Below are positions 42,419-49,973 of a stretch of DNA of 64,000 nt, in pieces (position 1 is the first letter of the stretch; every line of letters starts with the position of its first letter). The notes beneath the pieces are model-generated. The model saw nothing but the letters and a program-made list of their open reading frames with translations. It was not told the origin of the DNA and did no database searches. This DNA is from Fodinicurvata sediminis DSM 21159 (GTDB taxonomy: Bacteria > Pseudomonadota > Alphaproteobacteria > Kiloniellales > DSM-21159), in assembly GCF_000420625.1 (NCBI RefSeq), contig NZ_ATVH01000014.1:310001-374000 (forward strand), written 5' to 3'. The translations under genes were made by a program, and so were the position numbers.

Positions 42419-42504
42419 TTCACAACTCCATTGGGCTTTGACAGTCCTCTCCGCTCCGCTAGTCTGCGCTCAGCATAAAATAGAGAAACGATGAGAGGAC
42501 CATC

Positions 42505-43131
42505 ATGATTCTGGCCGGACGCAACCTGTCCCCCTTCACCCGCCGCTGCGCCATCTCGCTGATCCACGCCGGCATGTCCTACGAGGCACTGGAGCTCAAT
42601 GCCGCCCAGGAGATGGACAAGGTCCAGCAATACAATCGCCTGGGCCGCGTTCCGGCCCTGCAACTCGACGACGGGACCTGCCTGGTGGACAGCTGGGCCA
42701 TCCTGGACTGGATCGACCAGCAGGTTGGCCCGGACAAGGCTTTGGTGCCGGGCAGCGGAGACGAGCGGCGCGACGTTCTGCGTCTGACCGCCTATGCCAT
42801 GGGCACCATGGAAAAGGCCGTGGCCTATTTCTATGAAACGGGGCTGCGCCCCGAGGACAAGCGCTGGAAGGACTGGGGGGACCGCCTCGGCTCCCAGGTC
42901 GTCGATGGCTTTGCTTTCCTTGAGGACGCACTGGGTACGCGTGACTGGCTTCACGGCGATCGCATGACCCAGGCAGACATCACCACCGTCTGCGCCTATG
43001 ACTTCGCCACCGTACGTGCCGCCGACCTGCTGGACGGCGGCAAGCGCTTCCCGAAGCTGGCAGCCCTCACCGAACGCTGCAACCAGCTTGAACCCTTCGC
43101 CAAGACCAACCTGGATCCCTACCGCGGCTGA
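42505..43131 (+). CDS. Glutathione S-transferase family protein
   Basis: A 208-aa GST-fold protein. The thioredoxin-like N-terminal domain has LAGRNLSPFTRRCAISL with a Ser/Thr-type active site near residues 9-12, NRLGRVPAL as the cis-Pro loop, and DSWAILDWID as the glutathione Ser site. The C-terminal helical domain includes HGDRMTQADITTVCAYD. The class and substrate are unknown. It starts 17 bases after a short AT-rich leader and converges on the cation exchanger gene. Confidence 0.9.
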   Translation: MILAGRNLSPFTRRCAISLIHAGMSYEALELNAAQEMDKVQQYNRLGRVPALQLDDGTCLVDSWAILDWIDQQVGPDKALVPGSGDERRDVLRLTAYAMGTMEKAVAYFYETGLRPEDKRWKDWGDRLGSQVVDGFAFLEDALGTRDWLHGDRMTQADITTVCAYDFATVRAADLLDGGKRFPKLAALTERCNQLEPFAKTNLDPYRG

Positions 43132-43204
43132 GATTTGTCCAGCGCGCGGCAGACAAGACCTGGCCGGAGCAGAGTTCTTTGTTTCGGCCAGGCGGCCCGA
43201 CCCG

Positions 43205-44254
43205 TCACCCCGAGCTGTTCGTGGCCTGAAGGCCGATCGCGACCACATAGATGAGCAGCAGAGCCAGGCTCTCCACGCCAATGCGTCCCGGCCCACTTCT
43301 CTGTCGCAGGATCAGCCCACCCAGCAGCACCCCCGTCATCAGGATGGCGGTGACGGTCCAGAACTGGTCCGCCATGCCCGTGGCATGATAGAGCGACCCC
43401 TCCCGGTAGGAGACATCCGCAGCCGTCAGGAAGAGCGTGTCGAAGATGTTGCCGCCGACGATCCCGCCCACGGCCAGCTGCAGCGCGCCCCGGCGCACCG
43501 CGGCGATGGTCGTGACGAGTTCCGGCAGCGAGGTCACCACCGCCGTGGCCAGGGCGCCCACCAGGGACTGGGAAAGTGAAAGGCGGTCCGTGACCTCGGC
43601 GGCGGTCTTGGCAATCACCCAGCCGCCCAGCCCCATGAGGATCATCAGCAGGGCAAAGCTGGCAAAGAGGCGCAGATTGCTTTTCCGGCGCGTGGCGGGG
43701 TCCTCGCGCTCGGGCGTGTCCTCGCGGGTGTGTCGTGTCGAGACCGGCTTCCACATGGGCGCCTCTTTCAGCGAACGCGTGGCGACCAGCGCACTGACAT
43801 AGACAACGGGGATCAACAGGGACAGAGGGTGCACCGCGAAGACGGTGACCTCCTTCAGGCTGAGCGCGATCAGCGGCAGGGTCAGCAGCACGATCAGCAC
43901 CACCGCCTGGAAGATATTCGCCAACTCGGCCGCGGCATGTTCCAGATTGGCCTTGCGATAGGTCAGGTCGGCGATGGCGAGAAAGGCCGTTTGCGCGGCG
44001 ATCCCGCCGATGCTGTTGGAATACGCCAGCGACGCATGGCCATCGAGCGCACCCGTGATCGATACGATCGTGCCGCTGAAGGAGGTCGCGGCGCCCAGCA
44101 GAACGGCACCCGAGATAGCCTCGCCCAGTCCGGTTCGGTCAGCCAGTGTGTCCGCCAGGGCCGTGATGCGCAGGCCGCTGAACAACACCACCAGTGCTGC
44201 CAGTGCAAAGCCCGTCAGCAGTCCCACCATCGACCATTGCTCAAGCATGGTCAT
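43205..44254 (-). CDS. Sodium/calcium exchanger family (CaCA) membrane protein
   Basis: A 349-aa cation/calcium exchanger-type transporter with about ten helices in two halves. The two alpha-repeats are visible as TSFSGTIVSITGALDG (about 50-65) and TAVVTSLPELVTTIAAVRRG (about 235-255), the latter followed by GGIVGGNIFDTLFL. The first repeat lacks the usual PE acid pair, so ion coupling may differ. The start at 44254 (MTMLEQW) is uncertain, as no strong ribosome site precedes it and the frame is open upstream. It is the last gene of a leftward run from cobB. Confidence 0.82.
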   Translation of the reverse strand: MTMLEQWSMVGLLTGFALAALVVLFSGLRITALADTLADRTGLGEAISGAVLLGAATSFSGTIVSITGALDGHASLAYSNSIGGIAAQTAFLAIADLTYRKANLEHAAAELANIFQAVVLIVLLTLPLIALSLKEVTVFAVHPLSLLIPVVYVSALVATRSLKEAPMWKPVSTRHTREDTPEREDPATRRKSNLRLFASFALLMILMGLGGWVIAKTAAEVTDRLSLSQSLVGALATAVVTSLPELVTTIAAVRRGALQLAVGGIVGGNIFDTLFLTAADVSYREGSLYHATGMADQFWTVTAILMTGVLLGGLILRQRSGPGRIGVESLALLLIYVVAIGLQATNSSG

Positions 44255-44352
44255 GGTCCATTCCAGTCGTGACGGTCTTCCGGGGCGAGATGTGGTGTCA
44301 TGATCTGATAAGGAAACCCGTCCGCAGCCACAAAGTCGAGACCTGCTTTCGG

Positions 44353-44976
44353 CTAGGTTCGTGCCTTCAGCCAGCAGCGCAGTAGATACCAGGCAACCAG
44401 CACCAGAACCGCCAGCACCAGGAGTGAGGCCACCAGATCCCAGCGCTCCGGATCGGCCCTGGCCCAGACAGCGCCCTTGGCCGCCAGGAATCCGGGGGCC
44501 AGCAGGACTGGCACCCACAGAATCGCCGAGGCCACATTAGCCAACTGGAAACGCGGCTGCGGCATGCGCAAAGTTCCGGCCATAAGTGGCACGCTCGCGC
44601 GCAGCGGCCCGATGAAGCGGCCGAGGAAGATCGAGGCCATGCCATAATGCCGGAAGAACAGGCGGCCGCGGGCCAGCATGCGGCGATGTCGTTTGAACAG
44701 CGGAATATGCAGAAGGCGCAGACCCAGCCAGCGGCCAAGCCAATAGGACACGCTGTCACCCAGTATTGCGCCGGGAATGCTGCTGAGCAGCACCGGCCAG
44801 AGATCCAGGGCGCCCGCGCCGATCAGGCCACCGCAGGCCATGATCAGGGCCGTGAAAGGCAGTAGAACGCCGACCACGGCAAGGGATTCGCCGAAAGCCA
44901 TCACGAACAGGACAGGGACGACCCACTGCTGGTTGGCTTGCACAAAGCCCAGAAGATCCGTGACCCAGCTTTCCAC
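44353..44976 (-). CDS. DedA/SNARE-associated family membrane protein
   Basis: A 207-aa DedA-family protein, thought to move lipid carriers such as undecaprenyl phosphate across the inner membrane. It has the core FGESLAVVGVLLPFTALIMACGG, then GAILGDSVSYWLGRWLG, and FLGRFIGPLRASVPLMAG with the functionally important Arg residues. Four or five hydrophobic helices are present. The gene is 15 bp downstream of the UDG gene and reads in the same direction. Confidence 0.93.
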   Translation of the reverse strand: MESWVTDLLGFVQANQQWVVPVLFVMAFGESLAVVGVLLPFTALIMACGGLIGAGALDLWPVLLSSIPGAILGDSVSYWLGRWLGLRLLHIPLFKRHRRMLARGRLFFRHYGMASIFLGRFIGPLRASVPLMAGTLRMPQPRFQLANVASAILWVPVLLAPGFLAAKGAVWARADPERWDLVASLLVLAVLVLVAWYLLRCWLKART

Positions 44977-44990
44977 CTCTGTCCGCCTTT

Positions 44991-45590
44991 CTAGCTCATT
45001 GCCAGCAAGCGCCGGACCCGGGCGCGCAGGTCCGGCAGAAGCTCTTCCGCAAACCAGGTATTGCGCTTCAGCCAGGCGGTATTGCGCCAGCTGGGATGCG
45101 GCAGCGGCAGGAACTCAGGCAGGTAACCGCGCCAGTTCCGGACCGTCTCGGTCAGGCTGCGGGCACGTCGTTCGGCCAGATACCAGGCCTGGGCATAGCT
45201 GCCGACCAGCAGAGTCAAGGCAACGGAAGTCATCAGCGGGCGCAGCAAAGGATGCCAGGTGGGGGCACAGATCTTCATGGGCGGACGATCACCCCCACGC
45301 GGATCGCGCCCCGGATAGCACAGGCCCATGGGCATGATGGCGATCCGTTCTGCGTCATAGAAGGTGTCGCGATCCACCTGCAGCCAGTCTCGTAGGCGAT
45401 CGCCGGAAGCGTCGTTGAAAGGCAGTCCGCTTTCGTGAACCTTCGTGCCCGGCGCCTGCCCCACGATCAGCAAGGACGCCGTCGTGCTGGCCTGGACCAC
45501 GGGTCGGGGGCCCAGGGGAAGCTGATCTGCACAAAGCCGGCAAGCCCGTGCCTGTTCCAGCGCGTCCCCCAGGCGGTCAGGCTGCTTCAT
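44991..45590 (-). CDS. Uracil-DNA glycosylase superfamily protein, family 4-like with Fe-S cysteines
   Basis: A 199-aa member of the UDG superfamily, which removes uracil or related bases from DNA. Motif I is GQAPGTKVHESGLPF (about 45-58) and motif II is LPHPSW (about 164-168). Four cysteines, C17-x2-C20, C91 and C108, match the 4Fe-4S positions of family 4 enzymes, including the MGLCYPGRDP and KICAPTWHPLL surroundings. The acid in motif I is less canonical than in family 4, so the exact family and activity are open. It overlaps the end of cobB by 4 nt. Confidence 0.85.
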   Translation of the reverse strand: MKQPDRLGDALEQARACRLCADQLPLGPRPVVQASTTASLLIVGQAPGTKVHESGLPFNDASGDRLRDWLQVDRDTFYDAERIAIMPMGLCYPGRDPRGGDRPPMKICAPTWHPLLRPLMTSVALTLLVGSYAQAWYLAERRARSLTETVRNWRGYLPEFLPLPHPSWRNTAWLKRNTWFAEELLPDLRARVRRLLAMS

Positions 45591-46318
45591 CGGCGTCCCA
45601 CACCCTCCAGCAGGCTGTGCACATAGTCCGGCACGACTTCCGAAGCCGGGCCGTGATGGTGCTCGTGAAACAGGTCCCGGCCCTCGCTCGGCTCAAGGTT
45701 CAGCTCCACGGTATGCCCGCGGCCGGCCATGCGGACCTCCTGGACGAAGCCGGCGGCCGGATAGACGCTGCCCGAGGTGCCGACCGAGAGGAAGAGGTCG
45801 CAGCTTTCAAGTTCGGCTGCAATGCGGTCCATCTCGAAGGGCATTTCGCCGAACCAGACCACATGCGGGCGCAAATTGCCACTGTCGCCACAGGCCGGAC
45901 AGGGGCTGGTGACCTCCAGGTCGCCACGCCATTCATGAATGCTGCCGCAGTCCTCGCAGCGCGCCTTGAAAAGTTCGCCGTGCATGTGAATCAGGTTCCG
46001 GCTGCCGGCCCGCTCGTGCAGGTCGTCGATGTTCTGCGTGACCAGCAGCACTTCGCCGGGCCAGTCACTTTCCAGTTCGGCAAGCGCAAGATGGGCGGCG
46101 TTCGGCTGTATCTCCGCAGCACGCAGCCCCTGGCGCCGCGCATTGTAGAAGGCCTGAACGCCTTCCGGGTCCCGGGCGAAGGCTTCGGGTGTGGCCACAT
46201 CCTCGATCCGCACCTGTGCCCAGATTCCGTCGGCGTCACGGAATGTGTTGAGACCGGATTCACGAGACACGCCCGCACCGGTCAGGATAACGATTTTTCC
46301 TTCGGGGTTCAGCTTCAT
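45587..46318 (-). CDS. cobB: NAD-dependent protein deacylase (sirtuin, CobB type)
   Basis: A 243-aa class III sirtuin. NAD-binding GAGVSRESGLNTFRD (about 15-29), TQNIDDLHERAG, the catalytic His in HMHGE, and the zinc Cys pairs (CEDC and CPAC) are intact. The FYNARRQ motif (Tyr and Arg three apart) marks the SIRT5-like subgroup that also removes succinyl and other acidic acyl groups. Homology to E. coli CobB runs the full length. It heads a leftward run with the UDG, DedA and exchanger genes and is divergent from the LMW phosphatase. Confidence 0.95.
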   Translation of the reverse strand: MKLNPEGKIVILTGAGVSRESGLNTFRDADGIWAQVRIEDVATPEAFARDPEGVQAFYNARRQGLRAAEIQPNAAHLALAELESDWPGEVLLVTQNIDDLHERAGSRNLIHMHGELFKARCEDCGSIHEWRGDLEVTSPCPACGDSGNLRPHVVWFGEMPFEMDRIAAELESCDLFLSVGTSGSVYPAAGFVQEVRMAGRGHTVELNLEPSEGRDLFHEHHHGPASEVVPDYVHSLLEGVGRR

Positions 46319-46393
46319 GATGATAGGGACTATAGCCGAAGCGAAGCACTCACCACACCCCCTGGATGGTCTCAGCCGAAGGAAAGGTCAATC

Positions 46394-46876
46394 ATGCGTA
46401 TCCTCTTCGTGTGCACCGGCAACATCTGCCGCTCGCCCACCGCCGAGGGCGTCCTGAGACAGAAACTCGGCAAACGCGGCCTCGATCATGTCCTTGTCGA
46501 TTCGGCCGGAACCCACGGCTACCATGTGGGCGAAAGTCCGGATCCGCGGGCACGCGACAAGGCCGCTCAACGCGGATACAGCTTGGACGACCAAACGGCG
46601 CGGCGGATCGCAATCGAGGATTTCGAACGTTTCGACTGGGTCATTGCCATGGACCGTGGTCACCTGCGGCAGCTCGAGCGGCTCTGCCCGCCCCAGGCCA
46701 CAGCCGAAATCCATCTGTTCCGGGACTTCCAGGGCGGATCGCACGCGGGGCAGGATATACCCGACCCCTATTACGGGGCGCTGGGCGGCTTCAACGAAGT
46801 TCTGGACCTGATCGAAGCTGGCTGCGAGGCAATGCTGGACCAACTGCAGCAGGATGGAGTGCCAAGGCGCAGCTGA
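46394..46876 (+). CDS. Low-molecular-weight protein tyrosine phosphatase family
   Basis: A 160-aa LMW-PTP. The P-loop C7-TGNIC-R13-S is at the N-terminus and the general acid is in DIPDPYYG near residue 130; all catalytic residues are kept. Eukaryotic LMW-PTP-A has been described as a protein-ribulosamine-5-phosphatase, and bacterial homologues often lie beside fructosamine kinase-like genes, as here, so a deglycation role is as likely as tyrosine dephosphorylation (inference). The start ATG at 46394 follows GGAAAGG. The next gene, a fructosamine kinase homologue, is in the same direction. Confidence 0.92.
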   Translation: MRILFVCTGNICRSPTAEGVLRQKLGKRGLDHVLVDSAGTHGYHVGESPDPRARDKAAQRGYSLDDQTARRIAIEDFERFDWVIAMDRGHLRQLERLCPPQATAEIHLFRDFQGGSHAGQDIPDPYYGALGGFNEVLDLIEAGCEAMLDQLQQDGVPRRS

Positions 46877-46948
46877 AGCGAAAGCAGAGTGAAGGAGCGC
46901 CGGGAAAGGTCTGGACAGCATGGCCTGCCCGGCTTCAAGCTTCGCGCC

Positions 46949-47776
46949 ATGATTGATCTGCTGGACAGACCCCATCACGAACGCCCGCTCGGCGGCGGCT
47001 GCATCGCCCAGGTCAGCCTGCTGGAATTCGAGGACGGCGAGAAACTGGTGGCCAAACGCGACGGCGGCCGCGGCGGTGACCTGGAGCTGGAAGGCTGGAT
47101 GCTGCGCTACCTGGCCCAGAACAGCACGCTTCCCGTGCCGGAAGTCCACCACTGTGAGAGCGAACTGCTGCTGATGAGCTGGCTGCCGGATGGTGGTGGA
47201 TTGAGTACAGCTGCAGAGCGCCACGCCGCCGACCTGATCGCCAAACTGCACGCCATCACGGCTCCCGACTTCGGCCTGGAACGCGACAGCCTCATCGGTC
47301 CGCTGCATCAGCCCAATCCGCAGGAAACGGACTGGATCACCTTCTTCCGCGATCATCGCCTGCTCTACATGGCCGATCTGGCAAAGGACCGAGGCCGCCT
47401 GCCCGCCGGCACCCGCCACCAGATCGATCGCCTGGCCGTGCGCCTGCCCGATCTGATTCCGGCGGGCGTAAAACCCTCTCTGCTGCATGGCGACCTCTGG
47501 GGCGGCAACATCCTGGCCAGCGGGGACCGTATCTCCGGCTTCATCGACCCGGCGATCTACTACGGCGACCGCGAGATGGACCTTGCCTTTTCCACGCTTT
47601 TCGGCAGCCTCGGCGAAGGCTTCTTCCAGCGCTACCAGGAGCTGCAGCCCCTGGAGCCTGGCTTTTTCGAGGAACGCCGCGAGCTCTACAACCTCTATCC
47701 CCTCTTGGTGCACACGGCCCTGTTCGGCGGGGGCTACGCCGGGGCGGTGAAACGGATAACGGAGGGCTTTCTGTGA
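46949..47776 (+). CDS. Fructosamine/ketosamine-3-kinase family protein
   Basis: A 275-aa kinase of the FN3K family, which phosphorylates fructose- or ribulose-lysine adducts on proteins so they fall apart. Evidence: the nucleotide loop PLGGGCIAQVSLLE, Lys in LVAKRD, LLHGDLWGGNIL (catalytic loop) and GFIDPAIYYGDREMDLAF (DFG equivalent), with the family C-terminus LFGGGYAGAV. The ATG at 46949 starts just before the kinase fold but has no ribosome site; an in-frame GTG at 46889 would add 20 residues. It overlaps the EamA gene by 4 nt and follows the LMW phosphatase. Confidence 0.9.
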   Translation: MIDLLDRPHHERPLGGGCIAQVSLLEFEDGEKLVAKRDGGRGGDLELEGWMLRYLAQNSTLPVPEVHHCESELLLMSWLPDGGGLSTAAERHAADLIAKLHAITAPDFGLERDSLIGPLHQPNPQETDWITFFRDHRLLYMADLAKDRGRLPAGTRHQIDRLAVRLPDLIPAGVKPSLLHGDLWGGNILASGDRISGFIDPAIYYGDREMDLAFSTLFGSLGEGFFQRYQELQPLEPGFFEERRELYNLYPLLVHTALFGGGYAGAVKRITEGFL

Positions 47777-48720
47777 GCCAGGACAGCAGCGACAGCGGAG
47801 ATGCAGGCGAGAACCGGCTGTTGATCGGTATCTCGGCCATGCTGACCGGCATGGCCTGCCTGACCGTCATGGACGCCACCGCCAAGTGGCTGGGCGAAGG
47901 CTATGCCATCAGCCAGATCGTCTTCTTCCGCAACTTCTTCTCGCTGATCCCCGTGGCCTTCATCGTCTGGTTCGGCGGCGGCCTGCCGGCCCTGCGCACG
48001 AAACGCCTGAAGCTGCACCTTCTGCGCGGCCTCTTCATCCTGGTGGCGATCTACAGCTTCTTCTATGGCCTGCGTTTCATGCAGCTGGCCGAGGCCGTCT
48101 CCATCGCCTTCCTGGCGCCGCTCTTCGTGGCCGCGCTGTCGGTGCCCATCCTGGGCGAGCGGGTCGGCCCGCGGCGCTGGACGGCGGTCCTGATCGGCCT
48201 GCTGGGCGCGCTCATCATCATCCGCCCGGGCACCGAGGTCTTCAAGTGGGCCTCGCTGCTGCCCGCCACGGCGGCGCTCAGCTATGCCTTCATCATGGTG
48301 ATCGGCCGCAAGCTCAGCCGCACCGACAGCAACGCCGCCATCATGGTCTACGGCACCTTTGTGGCCGTTATCGTCTCGGGCATCTTCCTGCCCTTCGACT
48401 GGCGCATGCCCAGCCTGTTCGACTGGCTGCTGCTGCTGGAAATGGGCATCCTGGGCGGCGCGGCCATCTATTTCATCACGGTCGCCTATCGCAACGCCCA
48501 GGCCTCGCTGGTCGCGCCCTTCGAGTACTCGGCCCTGCTCTGGGGCCTGATCCTCGGCTGGCTGCTGTGGCGCGAGTTCCCCGGTGCCCATGTCTGGCTG
48601 GGTGCGGGCATCGTGATCGCCAGCGGCATCTACCTGCTCTATCGCGAGAACCAGGTGGCCCGTCAGAAGGCGCGGGCCCAGCCAGAACGGCCCGTCGCGC
48701 GCCCGCGCAGCTTCCGCTAG
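47773..48720 (+). CDS. EamA-family (DMT superfamily) transporter
   Basis: A 315-aa carrier with ten hydrophobic helices in two EamA repeats (about 15-150 and 160-295). The GTG start sits inside the stop of the kinase gene (GTGA), so it is coupled to it. Typical DMT pieces are MACLTVMDATAKWLGEGY, LAPLFVAALSVPILGE, and the repeat-2 FEYSALLWGLILGWLLWRE. Substrate unknown; EamA proteins usually export metabolites. The basic C-terminal tail is about 25 residues. Sugar- or amine-adduct export is possible given the operon, but it is only a guess. Confidence 0.9.
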   Translation: MSQDSSDSGDAGENRLLIGISAMLTGMACLTVMDATAKWLGEGYAISQIVFFRNFFSLIPVAFIVWFGGGLPALRTKRLKLHLLRGLFILVAIYSFFYGLRFMQLAEAVSIAFLAPLFVAALSVPILGERVGPRRWTAVLIGLLGALIIIRPGTEVFKWASLLPATAALSYAFIMVIGRKLSRTDSNAAIMVYGTFVAVIVSGIFLPFDWRMPSLFDWLLLLEMGILGGAAIYFITVAYRNAQASLVAPFEYSALLWGLILGWLLWREFPGAHVWLGAGIVIASGIYLLYRENQVARQKARAQPERPVARPRSFR

Positions 48721-48780
48721 GACCTACGCCGACCTGCCCTGGGCTTTCAGCATTCTCTCTGAAGGCAATCTGCGCTAGGA

Positions 48781-49779
48781 TTGCGTGAGCGCCGTTCACA
48801 GCCACCATTCACCTCCTGTCCCGTGCCCTCCAGTCAACCCGCCTTTGAACTCTTTCCCTGGGACAGCGCCGCAGCAGCGGACCCGCCCCCCGCGCTTGCC
48901 CATGACTGGGTCTTCTCTGGCGCCCTGGCCCTGCTGTCCGACAGGGTCGACACGGCCATCGGCAGGATACTCCAGCAGAGTGCCGAGGACGTCGGCGCCG
49001 ATCGCGGCTGGATGCTCGAGTACGACGACAGCGGCCTGCTGTTCCGCAACACCCATGAATGGTGCCGCCGGAACGTCTCCTCCCATGTCGAGGACCTGCA
49101 ATCCATCCCCGTCTCCATGATTGCCTGGCTGCATGGCCATCTGGTCGCCGGCCAGGCCGTCATGATCAACTCCGTGCAGGACCTCCCCGCCGTCGTGCGG
49201 GAGCTGCGCGCCGAACTGATCCGGCAGCAGGTGAAGAGCACGCTCAACGTTCCGGTCTTCTACGAAGGCCGCCTCAGGGCCTGCATCGGCTTCGACAGCA
49301 CCCGGCAGCCCACCCGCTGGGGGCCCCAGGTCGCCGGCGCCCTGGCTCAAACGGCACAGCTGATTGCCCAGGCCCGCTATGGACAGCGGCCATCGGAAGG
49401 CCCGCCCCTCCCTGCGATTCAGAAACACCACAAGCTTGCCCCCATGGTCTATCTGCGCATGCATGGCCGGGTGCGTGGCGTCACCCTGCTGGAGGTCAGC
49501 GGTCTGCGTGCTGCACGCGACTACACGCGGGTCCACTTGCACAACGGGGACGCCTTCCTGGACACCCGCCCGCTCAGCGTCTGGCAGGGCCTGCTGCCGC
49601 CCGAGCACTTCCTGCGCATCCACCGCTCCGGCCTCGTCAACCTGGTCCACGTCCAGCAGTTCGACCGCCATGCCGGATCAAACGGCCAGCGCTGGCAACT
49701 TGTCGTTCGCGGCCTCGACCAGCCCTGGAGCGTCTCGCGCCCCTACCGCCGCGAGCTGCGGCACCGCCTGGGCGTCTGA
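48781..49779 (+). CDS. GAF-LytTR transcriptional regulator
   Basis: A regulator of up to 332 aa. A GAF-like sensory domain (about 50-205) includes IGRILQQSAEDVGADRGWM and PVFYEGRLRACIGFDS. A LytTR DNA-binding domain (about 235-332) has GVTLLEVSGLRAARDYTRVHL, PPEHFLRIHRSGLVNLVHV and RPYRREL. No receiver domain is present, so it is a one-component regulator responding to a ligand or redox signal. The start is uncertain: TTG at 48781 or GTG at 48823 are in frame, and no strong ribosome site was seen. It lies just upstream of an autotransporter gene, and a LytTR-type direct repeat stands between them. Confidence 0.85.
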   Translation: MRERRSQPPFTSCPVPSSQPAFELFPWDSAAAADPPPALAHDWVFSGALALLSDRVDTAIGRILQQSAEDVGADRGWMLEYDDSGLLFRNTHEWCRRNVSSHVEDLQSIPVSMIAWLHGHLVAGQAVMINSVQDLPAVVRELRAELIRQQVKSTLNVPVFYEGRLRACIGFDSTRQPTRWGPQVAGALAQTAQLIAQARYGQRPSEGPPLPAIQKHHKLAPMVYLRMHGRVRGVTLLEVSGLRAARDYTRVHLHNGDAFLDTRPLSVWQGLLPPEHFLRIHRSGLVNLVHVQQFDRHAGSNGQRWQLVVRGLDQPWSVSRPYRRELRHRLGV

Positions 49780-49849
49780 TCGCGGCTTCTGCGCATTGAT
49801 TTCCGACACGGCCAGGAGGCAAGACATGGCCGCTTCCCAAGCCCGAATC

Positions 49850-49886
49850 TGTCGTTTCGTCGAATATAAATGTCGATTCGCAGAAT
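49850..49886 (+). promoter_or_regulatory. Direct repeat with 21-bp period, candidate LytTR binding site
   Basis: Two 16-bp copies, TGTCGTTTCGTCGAAT (49850-49865) and TGTCGATTCGCAGAAT (49871-49886), match at 13 of 16 positions and start 21 bp apart, i.e. two turns of the helix. LytTR-domain regulators bind paired direct repeats with this kind of phasing. A TATAAA (49865-49870) lies between the copies. The site is upstream of the autotransporter gene and downstream of the regulator gene. Confidence 0.5.
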
Positions 49887-49973
49887 TCCTGTTGTGCCTT
49901 GAACAGCCGGCTCGCAAAAGGCGGGAAACACGACGCGACAAGCCAAGAGGCACAGAACGGGGGCACTTCAGAT

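Noticed and set aside
46394-46876. Arsenate reductase (arsC) of the LMW-phosphatase type
   Set aside because: It is 12 kb from the ars genes and next to a fructosamine kinase homologue, has full LMW-PTP motifs, and lacks the extra redox cysteines of the thioredoxin-linked ArsC.
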